A stretch of 64,000 nt of DNA from Diabrotica undecimpunctata (GCF_040954645.1 NC_092810.1:76354660-76418659); one strand, 5' to 3'. Positions 34,078-52,679 are shown, numbered from the stretch's first letter. Notes: generated by a model not told the origin, from the sequence alone. Made by a program: numbers and translations.

Positions 34078-35180
34078 GTAAAATGTAATGGCAAGTCTCG
34101 CAAAACAGAAAACCAAAAATGCCTCTCTTGCAGCAATTCCTACATCGGCCAAACATCTCAATTATTGAAATCACGTATTACACTACACAAAAGTGATTCT
34201 CGACTTCACCCTGACCGCTTTGCATTAGCCAAACATGTCCATTCCACTGGTCATCCCATGGACTATACTAACACTACAATTCTCCACCGTAAGAACAATA
34301 AATCTAAAAGAGAGTTCATTGAAATGTCTTATATTTTCCTTAACGGTTTCTCCATCAATGTTAAGAGTGACATAAAGAATCTAAGCGATATATACCACTT
34401 CTTACTTAAATCAGATACCAAGAACAATACAACATCACAGATAACTAACTTGACTGATATATCCATTAACAACTAACCTACTTTAATAATTAATTTTCAT
34501 TAACTAAAAAAGATAACATTCCCTTGCTTTTCTTAGATACATCTCAATAAGATATTATTATAATAATACATGAACAATATAATATAATTAAAAAAGAAAA
34601 TCTAAAATAATATTTCCCTATACTGGGATTTAACTTCATTCGGTTTTACCAATGAACCTTAACGACATAAAGATTCAAAAGAACTACTTGAATTGTCAGC
34701 ACATGCGTTCTGGTAAAACAGAACCTCACATTTAAACTTTCTAACAATCAATAATAACTTTAGTTATTGCCGACAATTCAAAGAATTACCTCCTTTTAAA
34801 TGTAGTTACATTGGGTTTTTCGATTAACCTTAGGTAAACCTTTGCGTTTTAAGTTCAAAGCTACCATACATTTCCAACGTTAAAAAAATAACTTTTTTTT
34901 TGCACATAGTAACAAAAAACACCACTATGTTGTTACTAGCTAAGTTTTTTAACATTCTAACTCTACAATTCTAAGTTACGGTAAGATCAATAATGTTTTT
35001 AATAGATAATATATGGTAGCTAATTATAATTTATTCTCTTTCAGCCCTGAAGAAGCCAAATTAATTCTCTTTGGCGAAAACGTTCGGCGAAACAATTGAT
35101 ACTCATTAGAGTCTTTCTTGCAGATTTCCCCAATATTTAAGAGTTTACTATTTAACTTATCTGCAAAGATTAAATTTCTT

Positions 35181-35182
<2 letters not shown>
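34078..35182 (+). pseudogene. 5'-truncated Penelope-like element: GIY-YIG endonuclease end and 3' region
   Basis: The frame to 34476 carries the PLE endonuclease signature: a Cys pair (KCLSCSNSYIGQTSQLLKSR), FALAKHVHSTGHPMDYTNT, and a late Arg/Glu block (KREFIEMSYIFL). The RT half is missing. The 34480-35180 stretch is its AT-rich 3' region, containing 'ccctgaagaagccaaatt' and 'ggcgaaaacgttcggcgaa', a motif typical of PLE termini. This copy belongs to a different PLE family from 36350-38223. Confidence 0.75.

Positions 35183-35223
<41 letters not shown>
35183..35223. repeat. (TA)n microsatellite
   Basis: TA run ending exactly at the next transposon's terminus. Confidence 0.97.
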
Positions 35224-35226
<3 letters not shown>

Positions 35227-36166
35227 GGTGTTTGGTAGGTCGATGGAAATTTTTTAAGGGATAATAGGGGACGCCATTTGCAAAATTTTTTGCTAATAAT
35301 GTATCGCTCAAACTGTTAAGGTTTCCGAAATAAAGTTAAATTTGTCAATATTCGAAAATAAAGCTGCTCATCCATTTTATTTTTAAAAATAATTATCCAA
35401 GCGAGAGACTTCCCTGACATACAAAATACCTTACGTATTACTTGCTCAGATTGCAAAAACCCTTCGTTGAATATCAATGCATTGTTAAAGTAACCTTCAA
35501 TAATGAAACGGGTAAGAAAGGTAAAACATAACAACGATACATTATGCTTTTTGTAACATTTATTATGCCTTATTAAGTATGTACATAAACTTCAGAAAAC
35601 AGTCATTGTTGTTCAAAGTGAGAACCACCTGTTGCCCTGCGTCGTATTTCTGATGTGGTTACTTTTAACCTCAATTCTGCCCTTATAATGTCAGCTGCTT
35701 CGATAATCCTTTCCATTAAATAAGCTCTAGTTCGGATTGGAAGTTGAAAAACAAGTTCTTTGAATCTACCCCAGATGTGGTAGTCACATGGTGTTAAATC
35801 GGACGATCTAGCAGGCCACAAAAACGGTCCAGTTCGTCCGATCCACCTATTGGGATAGTGATTGTTGAACCATAGCATACCGTAGCAGGTATATTGTTTT
35901 TTGTTTGTTATGCGGTCGGAGAATGACGATAGCTGATGGAAATTTTATGCGAAGAGTCAGTGTTGTAGGTTTACATTTTTATTCCATTCGTAAAACAGGG
36001 AGGTAGTACACCTAGATAATTTTTAAACGTTGAATTGTCAAGTATTGACAAATTTAACTTTATTTCGGAAACGTTAACAGTTTGAGCGATACATTATTAG
36101 CAAAAAATTTTGCAGATGGCGTCCCCTATTATCCCTTAAAAAATTTCCATCCACCTACCAAACACC

Positions 36167-36169
<3 letters not shown>
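35224..36169 (-). mobile_element. Internally deleted mariner-type transposon, ~130 bp terminal inverted repeats
   Basis: Ends are cagggtgtttggtaggt... (35224-35353) and the inverted copy (36040-36169), with a handful of mismatches. Both ends sit directly on (TA)n. The 946 bp copy keeps only the C-terminal third of a transposase. Confidence 0.88.
35603..35900 (-). pseudogene. Mariner-like transposase, C-terminal fragment
   Basis: About 90 codons starting MLWFNNHYPNRWIGRTGP and containing the third-aspartate region WPARSSDLTPCDYHIWGRFK, then the family's C-terminal helices (LMERIIEAADIIRAELRLKV). The DNA-binding domains and the first two catalytic aspartates are deleted. Confidence 0.8.

Positions 36170-36236
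<67 letters not shown>
36170..36236. repeat. (TA)n microsatellite
   Basis: TA run between the deleted mariner and the long PLE copy. Confidence 0.97.
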
Positions 36237-36239
<3 letters not shown>

Positions 36240-36344
36240 CGGATAAGTTTCCGCGGTCAGATGAATGAAAATTACTGAGTTCTCGGGAAGAACCGCGTTG
36301 AGAATTTAAAAACCCAAACCTAGAAACGCAAACTGGACCAACTT

Positions 36345-38223
36345 ATCTCTCAGCAAAATCCACCGCCCGTTTCAAATCAACAACCTTCTACTGTTGTCCA
36401 TAATTTCTCAGATATTCACATATCCGATTCAGCTACCAAAGCTCTATCAAAAGGCTTCAATTTCTCTGTCACTCCTCTTTCCATTCCAACTGAGAAAATT
36501 ATTTGTCAAACTGAAGAAGCTATTTCCCATCTTCCTTCCGACCAAGCCGAAGTTGCCAGACAAGATGTCGCCAGAATTCTCCGTACTTCCAAACCGCCAC
36601 CTTCAAATATCAGTCTTTCAGAAAGATGTGCCCTCAAAGAACTTTACAACAACCCTGACATCGTCATCCTTCCGGCCGACAAAGGTCATTCTCAACTCTT
36701 CTAACTATTTCGACAAAATGTCCGAACTTCTGAATTCCACAGAATACAAACATGTCCCAAATGATCCAACCACATATCTAGAAAAAACGACCAAATCCAT
36801 TATAAATAAGTCTACTCTATCTCCAGACCTCAAAAAATCTCTTATACCCAGAGAAAAATCATCCCGAATTCCAAAGATATACGGCCTTCCAAAAATCCAT
36901 AAGCCCAATGTTCCCCTAAGACCTATCGTCAGTGCATACAACTGCCCCACTCAGAAATTGGCAAAACATCTCGCTTCATCCTTACAACCATTAGCCGAAA
37001 ACGCCTCGTCCTTTGTCAAAAACTCTTTTCATTTCATTGATCTTCTGAAAAACTTTTCTATTTCGCCCTCAGACATACTAGTCAGTTTTGACATTGTCTC
37101 TTTATTCACCAACATTCCCATCGATGAAACCATTTCCATCTTGGACTCTAAACATCAAATTCCCCAAGACACATTATCTCTTATAAAACACTGCATGTCT
37201 AATACATATTTCACGTTCCAAAATCGTTTCTATCGTCAAATCAAAGGTGCCCCAATGGGATCGCCCCTCTCTCCCGTAATAGCAGATATATACATGGAAC
37301 ATTTCGAAACAGTAGCCTTGTCCTCGTCAAATCTCAAACCCACCTGCTGGTTACGGTACGTTGATGACACCTTTGTCATTTGGCCCCATGGTAAAGACAC
37401 ATTAGATCTCTTCCTCTCCCACCTGAATGGAATACATCCCAGCATTCAATTCACGATGGAAGTTGAGTCTGAAGCGTCTTTGCCATTCCTTGATGTTCTT
37501 ATTCAGAAAAATCCACCTCACAGTTTTTCCTATTCCGTGTACCGGAAACCCACTCATACAAACCGCTATCTCAATGCCCAGTCACATCATCACCCCGCCC
37601 AACTTAATTCAGTCATCAACACTCTTATTTCCCGTTCCATAAGACTTAGCGACAACAATCACAGGTCATCCGAAATCAATTCAATAAGACAAACACTCCT
37701 ACAAAACGGCTACCACAAAACCCAAATCAATAGAAGCATTCAAAAACTTCTAAACCCCATTCCATCCAAAAAAGAAACCTTGCCGCCGGATCAACCCAAA
37801 ATCTTTCTACCTTTTATTAAAGGTGTCACTGACAAGATCAGTAGAACTCTTATCCCTCTTAATATCAAAACCATCTTCACCACTCACTCCAAATTGTCCA
37901 ATCTCGTTAGATCCGTAAAAGACCAAATCCCCAATGAAGACCATGGTGTCTACGAGATAGCTTGTTCCAGTTGCCCACGTACATACGTAGGACAGACAAA
38001 CCGACGAATCCATAACCGTATTTACGAACATTCTCTATCAGTCAAACATTCCGATACCACTTCAGCCCTAGCCCAACATCATATTCAGACAGGCCACAAA
38101 ATAGATTTCGAAAAAGCAAAAACCATCGCTCCCATCCGCTCATTAAAAGCGAGAATCATTCGTGAAGCTATCGAAATCGAAAAACGGCCTCACAGCTTGA
38201 ACACGAGCTTGAGCGATAAATAG
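36345..38223 (+). pseudogene. Penelope-like element ORF (RT + GIY-YIG endonuclease), one frameshift
   Basis: From about 36682 the frame is open for some 510 codons to the stop at 38221. It has the PLE RT block (GLPKIHKPNVPLRPIVSAYN; SFDIVSLFTNIP with the first Asp; GAPMGSPLSPVIADI; catalytic YVDD), then a linker and a GIY-YIG nuclease (GVYEIACSSCPRTYVGQTNRR, HHIQTGHKIDF, late Glu in REAIEIEK). Upstream the proper N-terminal part (SDSATKALSKGFNF, HLPSDQAEVARQDVARIL, VILPADKGH) is in another frame, so a small deletion after the 'ADKG' motif near 36684 breaks the protein. The open frame reaching back to 36394 in the RT phase is an artefact of this. The copy is otherwise well preserved; the 3' untranslated part runs to about 38360. 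Confidence 0.88.
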
Positions 38224-38389
38224 GGATTTCCAGGTCAAGAGCCAATGGGAAAATTCGAGGCGGGGCGATGCGCATCGAAATGCGTACTAGTCCACAGACT
38301 ATCGCATCCGATGACATCCCCCCTCCTCTGGAGACTCTGCGGTGGGAAAAATATTTATTGAATCTTCTTCTTCCTATGCCGTCCCCATT

Positions 38390-39330
38390 AACGGAGGTTG
38401 GCGACCACATTTTTAAAAGCTTCTCTGTCTTTTGCAACGTGGAATAATTCGTCTACAGTCATGTTTGTCCAGTCTCGAATATTTCGCAGCCATGACTTCC
38501 TCTTTCTACCTATTCCCTTTTTGCCATCGACTCTACCCTGCATGATGACCTGCAGAAGGCTATATTTATTATTTCTTAGTATGTGTCCAAGGTATGCAGT
38601 CTTGCGTACTTTTATCGTTCTCAACAACTTTTTGTCTCGACCCATTCTTCTCAACACTTCCTCATTGGTGATCCTGGCAGTCCATGGGATTCTCAACATT
38701 CTCCGGTATATCCAAAGTTCAAAGGCTTCAATCTTTTTAACTATTTGCGCTTTTAGTGTCCATGTTTCTACCCCGTATAATAGTTGCGACCAGACGTAAC
38801 ATTCAACAAACCTCAGTCTCAGCGCAATATTCAGATTTTTGTCACAGAACAATTGTTTGAATTTTAAGAATGCTGCCCTTGCCATTTCTATTCGTACCCG
38901 GATCTCTTGGTCTGGATCTAATTCTGTGTTGATGTAAGCTCCCAGATATTTATATTTTGTCACTCTCTCTATTTGCTGTCCACCAAGAGTTAGTTGTTCA
39001 TTATTTATTGGACTCCTTGATACTATCATAAATTTGGTCTTATCTGTGTTGATGTCAAGTCCCATTTGAATGCATTCACTATTTATTGCATCTAGTAAAA
39101 TTTGTAGATCTTCTATACTCTCAGCCATAATTACCGTGTCATCTGCAAATCTCATGGTGTTTATGATTTCTCCACCAATTCTTATTCCCTCTTTTCTTTC
39201 CCATAAGGCTTTTCTGAATATGACCTGTGAGTACACGTTGAAAAGCGTCAGAGACAAGACGCATCCTTGCCTAACCCCTCTCGCAATCGGTATATTATTT
39301 GTTTCTATATCGTTTCTATATTTATTGAAT
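38390..39330 (-). pseudogene. 5'-truncated LINE: RT catalytic block to C-terminus
   Basis: Open from about 39330 to the stop at 38388, about 310 codons. It starts at IARGVRQGCVLSLTLFNVYS and includes RFADDTVIMAES (catalytic DD), TKYKYLGAYINTE, YGVETWTLKAQ, LWIYRRMLRIPWTARITNEE, YLGHILRNNKY and the end GIGRKRKSWLRNIRDWTNM. No interruption was found, but the first RT motifs and the endonuclease are absent. The 5' break lies in AT-rich sequence at 39310-39345. Related in type to 3717-4065 and 30440-33464. Confidence 0.88.
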
Positions 39331-39429
39331 AAAAAAATACAATAAAAATACATGTGAAAATACACAAGAAAATATGCATAAAAATACAAGTAAAAATGTT
39401 CAAAATAATTCACACAACACTGCACTACT

Positions 39430-39905
39430 TACAGGGGGAGGTCGGTGGTGATGACGGCATCTCAAGCTCCTACAGGTCCATCCTCGGTCGGTGTGCCAAC
39501 TCCTCCAACGGGTTCGTCTTCTTTTCGGTCGTCCGGATCCCATCTGCCATATCCAACGGGGTTTCGTAGGGTACCAGTGTGCCGAAGCCTACGTGGTCGT
39601 CCGACCACTTTCGGTAGGGGGGCGATGACTGGGTCTACTCCGGGACTTCCATCGGCATCTGGGGCTTCTAACTTCGAAGAAGCCTGGCTCGTCAAAGGTG
39701 TCTACACGTCGAAGGAATCAGGTCTGCAGAAGGCCTCGATGTCGGAGTGTTAGAGTATTGCTTTCTAACACTACATGGTTCTCCCCATTATTCTCTTGAC
39801 TTCAACCCATGTTGAACTCAATGGTGTGTTGCCTTCTGTGAATTCGGATTAACTCGGACTTTTTTAGACGATCTAGTTCCTTATAAACACTCTCGTTAAA
39901 CGCCA
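39430..39905 (-). pseudogene. GC-rich remnant, perhaps of an LTR retrotransposon
   Basis: A - strand frame at 39462-39695 is Pro/Gly/Asp-rich and includes PLPKVVGRPRRLRHTGTLRN, the style of the C-terminal tail of gypsy-type Pol. Upstream at about 39904 an ATG opens MAFNESVYKELDRLKKSELI and stops after 35 codons. Opposing + strand frames are equally long, so strand choice rests on the GRPRR resemblance only. A tentative call. Confidence 0.3.
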
Positions 39906-40325
39906 TGTTGCCCTAAATCCATCAAGAGAATCCAGCAGGCTCTGGTTACCAATACAGAAGAAGTTAGCAACAAGATAAGTACCAACATTAATGGATTAAT
40001 AGAAGGTTAGAGTAAGGTAGCAAGTAGATACTCTCTTCCATACCCGGTAGAAGATAGATCTACTTTAAGGATGGAACCTTGCCCACGTGAGCAATAATAT
40101 CCTGGTACCTGGGAGAAATTATGCGCTATACCCATTTTCACACCTAATTACTAATTACTAACGTTTGCCTTCCCATATCCTACTAGAGAAAGCAAGAGAG
40201 ACGTAACATCATCATCATCAGTGGTGCTACAACCCTAGTTGAGCCTAGACCTTCCCCAGTCTATTTCGCCAGTCGTTTCTGTTCATCGCCAGCCGTTGCC
40301 AGTTTGCTGCACAGATCTTCCTTGC
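39906..40325. other. No intact gene; LINE 3'-end scrap on the right
   Basis: At 40205-40300 'catcatcatcatcagtggtgc' followed by 'ctacaaccctagttgagcc' looks like the complement of an RTE-type LINE 3' end with its trinucleotide tail. The rest is unassigned. Confidence 0.4.
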
Positions 40326-40330
40326 GCCGA

Positions 40331-40361
40331 TTTTTATATAGGAGTAACACCTCTATAAAAA
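40331..40361. repeat. Hairpin at a LINE 5' end, copy 3
   Basis: tttttatatagg, loop agtaaca, cctctataaaaa: the same stem as at 33434 and 33488 with one mismatch, at the 5' end of the + strand LINE fragment. Confidence 0.8.
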
Positions 40362-41400
40362 ACCAGAGTTAAGCTGGCCCGGCTGATAGCCGTCTATAAG
40401 GATTCCTTGTCTAGAGTTATAGATAAAGACCACAACAGCGATGAAGGCGGATAAAAATAACATTTGAAACGGTTGATTCGACGGAAGTTGTTTTTAGGCA
40501 TAGTAAAGAAGCATATACGCAGCGTATGTTGGGCAGCTGTGGGCAGCTGCAAACATCTGTCCTCATGTTAGTGACGGCTGAACCCAAAACACTAAAGGCA
40601 ACGATGAACCACACTGTTAATATTTTACAGGATATTGCTAAGGCGAAGAAAACAAAAATCAGTGCACTTAGTCCCTGGCAGCCTTTTGGTGGGCAAGGTG
40701 TACTAGGAATCCCCTGGTTCAAAATAACAAAATCCCCCGTTAAGATCGGCACATCGAACATTAAAAGCTTTTATGCTTCCGGTAAATTATTTGAACATCT
40801 TGTTCACGAGGTCAAATGTTTAAAATTGTCAGTTATTGGTGTAAACGAATTACGATGGTCTGGTCGGACATGCAGACACAAAGATGGTATATTGTATTTT
40901 AGTGGGGATAATAATGGCGATCCACTACATAGAAATGGAGTAGGAATTTTCGTAGCATCGGAATTGGAAAAATATGTCCTCGACTTTGTCCCAACAAATG
41001 ACAGAATAATGCTCTTACAGCTGCACGCCTTACTATTAAATATTAATCTAATACAGGTACAGTCCTCTACGGAAAGAAAATATGACAATGAAATAGGAGT
41101 TCTGTATAAGTTTAGTGCAACATTAAAATGTTTAAAATCCATCAAAATCACGTATATAATAGGCGACTTTAATACCAAAATTGGTAGAGGGTTTAGATCA
41201 GATCTTGTAGGGGAATATGGCCTGGGAGACAGCAATAACCAAGAGGATAGACTCTTTGATTTTTGCCAAGAACACATTATGGTAGTAACAATCACATACT
41301 TTAACTTGAAGGGCCGCTGGAGATAATCCAACACGAATAATGAGAAACCAGATAGATTACATTCTTATCAACAAAAGATTTAGGAATTCCATCCAAAATA
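40331..41400 (+). pseudogene. LINE 5' half: leader and APE-type endonuclease
   Basis: After the 5' hairpin and a leader, the frame 40526-41326 (266 codons) contains the LINE's N-terminal region (AEPKTLKATMNHT, IAKAKKTKISAL) and an APE-like endonuclease: TSNIKSFYASGKLFEHLV, VIGVNELRWSG with the catalytic Glu, and YIIGDFNTKIGRG with the D-x-N motif. It stops at 41324-41326 but the similarity continues in another frame to RNQIDYILIN at 41340-41370. No RT follows; PLE sequence does. Confidence 0.8.
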
Positions 41401-41726
41401 GAATTTATGAACATTCCATTTCTGTTCGCATGTTTTGAGTAGGAATTTTTGTAGCATAGGAATTGGAAAAATATGTCCTCAACTTTGTCCCAACAAATGA
41501 CAGAATAATGCTTTTACAGCTGCACGCATTACTATTAAATAATAATCTAATACAGGTACAATCCTCTACGGAAAGAAAATATGAAAATGAAATAGGAGTT
41601 CTGTATAAGTTTAGTGCAACATTAAAAAGTTTAAAATCCATCAAAATCACGTATATAATAGGCGACTTTAATACCAAAATTTAATGTTTTACGACTTTAA
41701 TACTTAGATCTAAAAACGGTAGAATA

Positions 41727-43034
<1,308 letters not shown>

Positions 43035-43035
43035 T

Positions 43036-43149
43036 TATGTCTTCTTTTTCTTCTTGAGCCGTTATCAATCTTTTTGATATAGGACTCTCCCATTGCTCTA
43101 CAATTCTCTCTATTTTGGGCTAGCCAATACCATTTTCGTCCCGCAATTT

Positions 43150-43150
<1 letters not shown>
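43036..43150 (-). pseudogene. LINE 3'-end scrap
   Basis: On the - strand, ending at the (TA)n tract: RKWYWLAQNRENCRAMGES then YIKKID, which resembles the last residues and stop region of a LINE ORF. Only about 100 bases remain. Confidence 0.4.

Positions 43151-43152
<2 letters not shown>

Positions 43153-43213
<61 letters not shown>
43153..43213. repeat. (TA)n microsatellite
   Basis: Pure TA run bordering an unassigned insert on its left. Confidence 0.97.
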
Positions 43214-43217
<4 letters not shown>

Positions 43218-44131
43218 ATAATTTTGAAATTCAATACACACAATCAAATTAATTATGATCTAATTAGCAAATTAAAACAAAAAATTTATTTTAAGTTCAA
43301 AAAAATTACCTTTTCTTTTAATAGTGCTTGAGAAAAAAGAGGAGTAGATGGAAATAAAGAAAAGAAAAAAATTTAATTCAACAAATTAAAAATATAATGA
43401 CCAAATACCGATGTATATTTTCATACAGTAAATAAATATCTTATAAATAAATGTTTCCCTAAATTACTCTATGGCATATACAATTAACCACAAATCAATT
43501 CAAATTAAATATAGTTCCAATCAATGTCTTGTTTTTACAATTTGTCTCTGTATTTTTCTAAAAGGATTTACTTTAATTAGTTCCCCATTCAAATAGTGCA
43601 ACTACAGCTTTCAACACTTTCTTTGCACTACTTTTTGCCACAATAATTTTTCTACAAACTATCGGCACACTCCTTTTGATTTTATCTTCAATCACTTCAA
43701 GTCCCTCAGCAGATGATCCTCCTTGCATTTTCAATCTCATTCCCGTCTGTCTATCCCTTCTATAATTTCTTGTAATCAATCAAAACATTCTTTCTTTGCA
43801 TTCAACCAAATTCCAAAACTCTCCAAATTATTAAAATTCAACTAATTTTAAATTCCCGTAATTGTGTACAAATCATACAAGACAATAAATTTCTATTTTC
43901 TCCTTCACCGTTAATGACTGCTTTTGAGATAACAGAAATGAATCCCTGAAAACGGCAGGTATATATCATATTTCAATACAACCTGTTATTTACAAACTAT
44001 TCTTATATATATTGATTTCCATAATTTAGAAAGTCCCAGTTCAAACATAAATCTAAAATTAGCAAAGTCTCTATTTTAGCACTTCATCAACACTATCAAA
44101 TTAAAAACCGTATATCTAGAATATCATACGA

Positions 44132-44132
<1 letters not shown>
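43214..44132. other. ~0.9 kb insert bounded by (TA)n on both sides, unidentified
   Basis: The segment lies between two TA tracts like the transposons elsewhere in the window, but I see no terminal inverted repeats. The frame at 43573-43779 (-) is short and unrecognised. A solo LTR is possible but not supported by clear TG...CA ends. Confidence 0.35.

Positions 44133-44171
<39 letters not shown>
44133..44171. repeat. (TA)n microsatellite
   Basis: Pure TA run on the right of the unassigned insert. Confidence 0.96.
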
Positions 44172-44173
<2 letters not shown>

Positions 44174-47100
44174 CGTATGCAGTTTGTCTGGGAAGTATAT
44201 ACTACCTATAAGACACTAATTTATAAGTTATATAAGAGAACTTTCCCAACTAAAATACAATACTAATACACAAATACTATAATGATTATAATTATGTGTG
44301 AAACTCATTGTAGTAAACATTTGATTACTGGCCTAACTAATTAAACCAGACGTAGAAATGAAACGCAGAATTGCAATGACCGAAAACATGTTTTCAATGA
44401 AAACATTAAATCGCTGTATTTAAGACAAATATTGATAAAATATTATGTTAGATTTGGGTCGTTGTACGGCGAAGAAGCGTTAACACTGAACGTCGATTTG
44501 CTACACTATTAAATGTGACTAAAACTGATTTTCATTAGAACCTCTACGACTACTACAAGCGGTCCTCGAAGGAAAAATAAAAGATTTAAAAAATGTATGT
44601 ATGTATACTTACTCACACACAAGAAAAGTTTTAAATATTATTTTGAATTTGCACCTAATGGCTCTAATGACATCTCTTATTCTCTTGGAAGACTTCTTAT
44701 CCTCTATATTCATCCGAGAAATACCCTTGAGTACTCGATTTTTTTCTGGCAACCTTCGTGAGAGATGTCTTGCATTAGAAAACCATTATCTCCAGTAGTC
44801 TGTATAAATGGCAGTGTATGTATCAGTTCCCTAACATAACAGTTAAACTGTCGGAGATCCCCTACGAAGCACTGTTAATTCTGTGTGACCTTCAAATCAA
44901 ATGCCTATTCCAGCCACTGTCGCTGAGATGGCCAAGCCTTTTTTTTTCGACAAAAAACACCTTAATTTCGGAAGATTATGGACTTTTGTACATCTAGATT
45001 ATATAAAAGTATATGAGTATATTGTTGAAATACTTAGATCTACAAACGGTAGAATCATTCAATCATGCAAATTTACAATACTTGATAAATATACCATTAA
45101 AAGTATCGAGGAACACAAAAAAGAAAAGTGTAAAAAATTACTCTCAAAAATTAGTTGCGATAGAAAAATTAAGAAGCCAAAAGAAATTGAAAAGGTTAAT
45201 GTAAAAAATAATTTAATGACAAACTTTGTAAATAAGGAAGCGTTTAAAGCGTCAAAATTTATTTATTCAGCGCCTCACGTTTACAGGTGTTTCAGAAAAT
45301 AATAGACTATGCAACACAAGGGGTATGACTCACATATTTAGTTTTTACTAGCGTATGAAATAAATGAGGTTCACTGACATTTGTATGATACTGTCCGGTG
45401 CTTCTATGTACCAATCTATTTTAGTCATCATGTTTTCGTCCAACATTTTATCATTCAAGCTTATTTATAAATGTAAACTTGAAGGATGTGCATATTTCAT
45501 TCTGTTAAGCCACACCAGAGTTCCCCAAACAAATAAACCCGAGATTTTGTATCTATTGTTGCGTTATTTAACAAAGATAATAGGACTTCAATACTTCAAT
45601 AGAAGCGACAAATTACAAAATACGGAATATTTTTTTAATATTGGATTGTTCGACAACTACGTGTTTTACTAAAGAAAATGTCTGCGAATTAAACAAGAAT
45701 CTAGAATCATAAAATACAGTTGCCACATTTGTACATAATTAACAAAACCAGTTTGTGTTGGCGGAGAACCTTTGTTTGTCCATTGTTTGGGCTAGTCTTT
45801 AGTTTTAGAAGTATAATGGTCTCCCAAAAAGTCGGAAGAAACACTCACACGGTTGAGTTTTGGCTCCGATGTAAGCTATGACGTAATCACATCTGCTATT
45901 TTATATATGCATTTTTACCCCATGGCTATTTAATAAGATAATAACAATTTTTAAGATTATTTGAGCTTCTATTATTACTTACCTTTACTTACTTACCTTT
46001 CGATTTCCATTTCGGATTTTTTTTTCTAAATAAGTAAATAAATAAAATTTCTTTATTAATAATTATATAGTAATAATATTTATTAATATAAAATTATATT
46101 AATAAAAATAGTAATTGCCTTAAAATGCTACAAGAAAATAGCTTCAGAACAATAATATCGTTATTATTTGCTTTCCTATTTTGTATTGTGCATCGTTCCT
46201 TCCAATATTCCTTCAGATAGTGCTTTGTGTATTTTGTATATTCTCTTTTATTATTTGTTTTCCTCTAAAATATTTTCACAAAATCAAGCGAAGTTGTAAA
46301 AACTTATAATGTATGCAAAATAACTAACGAACTTTCGTTCTCCATAGTAGGAGTGGTTAATAAGAGATCATCACTTGTTAATACTAGACTTTCAAACAAC
46401 AATAGATACAGGAAGAGTGAGAACGGAATACAATATACAAAATATAAACACAAATCGAAGTGAAAAAATGCCACCAATGGTAATGTTTATTACATAATAA
46501 CATATCGAACTTGAGAATGCTAAACAATACTACGATACAAATAATTACACCTGCGGATAATATATACGAAGTGCCAATCGAGAAAAGAGTAGTTATGCAA
46601 ATGTAAGCCGAAGCTACTTTAGAAGAAAAAAAATTAAAGAATGAAATCCGAAATAAAAAGCTTTTTCGGTCAAATCAGTTACAGCTTTCATGGGAGCGTG
46701 TGGCTTGTATGTATGTATGCATTTCGTATTTTATTTTGCAATTATCGTAAGGTGTAGTCTTACTTAACATTTATTATTAATATTTACTCAGCTGGAAATT
46801 GTTTGTTCTTTCACACTGTCCTTCTTAAATTGTAAGAGTTTGAGTACCGCTGTACCAATCCATTGTAGTAAAAAAACCTATTTACTATTTTAGAGCATTA
46901 TTCTATTAATGTTTTACCTCTTTTTACAGTACACAGTTCGTAAAAAATTACACCATGCGAATTTCTATTAAGATATAAATAACAATGATTTATGTTAACG
47001 GTTCAAACTAAGTTAATTAAATACACATAAAATATAGGTACCATATATGTAGGGCTTGGAGTTAAGTTTAATTTATTATCTTGGGTTAATCGTATATTAT

Positions 47101-47680
47101 CCTTTGTGTGCAATATAATTTGTATAGCGTTATAGGTAAAAATAGATTATTGTCTACCTGAAGAAAATAATAAGAAAACATCACCAAGTTTTAAGTTTAT
47201 GAGTGTATGAACTAAAATATTGTTTTTCCAGTAAAGCTCAGATCCTACAAATATAAATTATTAAAAAATCAAAATCATTTCCTGTAACGGCCTGGTAGTT
47301 TTAATAATGGTGTCCAAAAAAACAATGTTTACACCCATTTCGAAAACTACGTCAGCTTATTGTTCGCTGTAAAGAGTTCGTGTGAGCTTTGACTTACAAC
47401 AAACATAAAGGAGTGATTCTTTGTTGTAGTCTATATGAATTGGCAATACGTCCATGATTGAAAGTTTTATTAACTCTTGTATATGAATTATACAAGGTTA
47501 CATTATATTTTATTGTATATGATATATAATTGTATAATGTAATGTTTATAAAATAGAGTGCTTATTGAAAATGCAATAGCCGAAACGTTTAAGCAATAAT
47601 TACGTAATTTTATTAACAACAGACCCACAAACCCAGGAAATAAAAAAGTTTCTATTTACAAATTCACAGTCAGGAAATAA

Positions 47681-47693
<13 letters not shown>
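44172..47693. other. No confident gene in 3.5 kb
   Basis: AT-rich. The frame at 44901-45302 (133 codons, Lys-rich second half: HKKEKCKKLLSK, RKIKKPKEIEK) and that at 45364-45672 lack any recognised motif. They could be remnants but I do not call them. Near 47565, 'gcaatagccgaaacgttt' resembles a PLE end. Confidence 0.35.
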
Positions 47694-52090
<4,397 letters not shown>

Positions 52091-52679
52091 CTAATGGTAC
52101 AGCCAAACTTTTCAAATTAATGAATCATAGCCAATACAGTTTTTTCTACGGGTATTGGTCTATTTGAAAAGCTGTAATAAATAAAATAGTTTCTTTACAT
52201 AATGGCACCCAAAGTATAATTTTATTATTTTTACTATTTCTGCAGTGGTGTAAACAGTCGGCAGTTAATTTTTATTGTCATTCCTAGTAGCTACTTCCCA
52301 AATAAATGAGAAATCTTCTTATAAACAGTGTTAAATTTGATCGGAAACAATTGAGTTTATCGCGTCGTATAAGTGCGATGTCACATTATGCAAAAATGGG
52401 TATAACTAAATTATGCACATGCGATGTCACATTATGCATTTTGACCGGATGCGGTGGAAACGCTCTGGTTCGACAGGATGACGACAACTCTCGACTGTAT
52501 ACCTATATGAGATATGTGATATGTCACACTATGCGTTCGTGCCACATCTACTGAACATTGCTGTATATAGCTGCGGCGAGACAACTAGACTGAAATGCAT
52601 CGACGACCCAGGACCCAAGCATTCTTTTGAAAGGTGTCATACTGTGCGGTTCAAACGCAGCGCTAGTGGTATAGTGAAA
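52091..52679. other. Unassigned, with repeated 'gatgtcacattatgca' strings
   Basis: tgcgatgtcacattatgca occurs at 52374-52392 and 52420-52438, with degenerate relatives near 52517 and 52633. A similar string in inverted orientation (gcataatgtgacgcag) is at 54695-54710. These could be subterminal repeats of a transposon that contains the MADF fragment and LINE inserts. Confidence 0.4.

Noticed and set aside
36394..36681. First ~96 codons of the long frame as the PLE N-terminus
   Set aside because: The PLE-like N-terminal protein is in a different frame over the same bases; this part is out of phase.
39445..39753. + strand frame of 102 codons as a DIP2 exon
   Set aside because: It has no resemblance to the DIP2 segment expected next and the phase at the possible acceptor does not fit.
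43214..44132. Solo LTR between two TA tracts
   Set aside because: No convincing TG...CA ends or target duplication; left as unassigned.
44901..45672. Two frames of 133 and 102 codons
   Set aside because: ATG-initiated but no recognised domain, no neighbouring signals, and biased AT composition; not enough to call genes.
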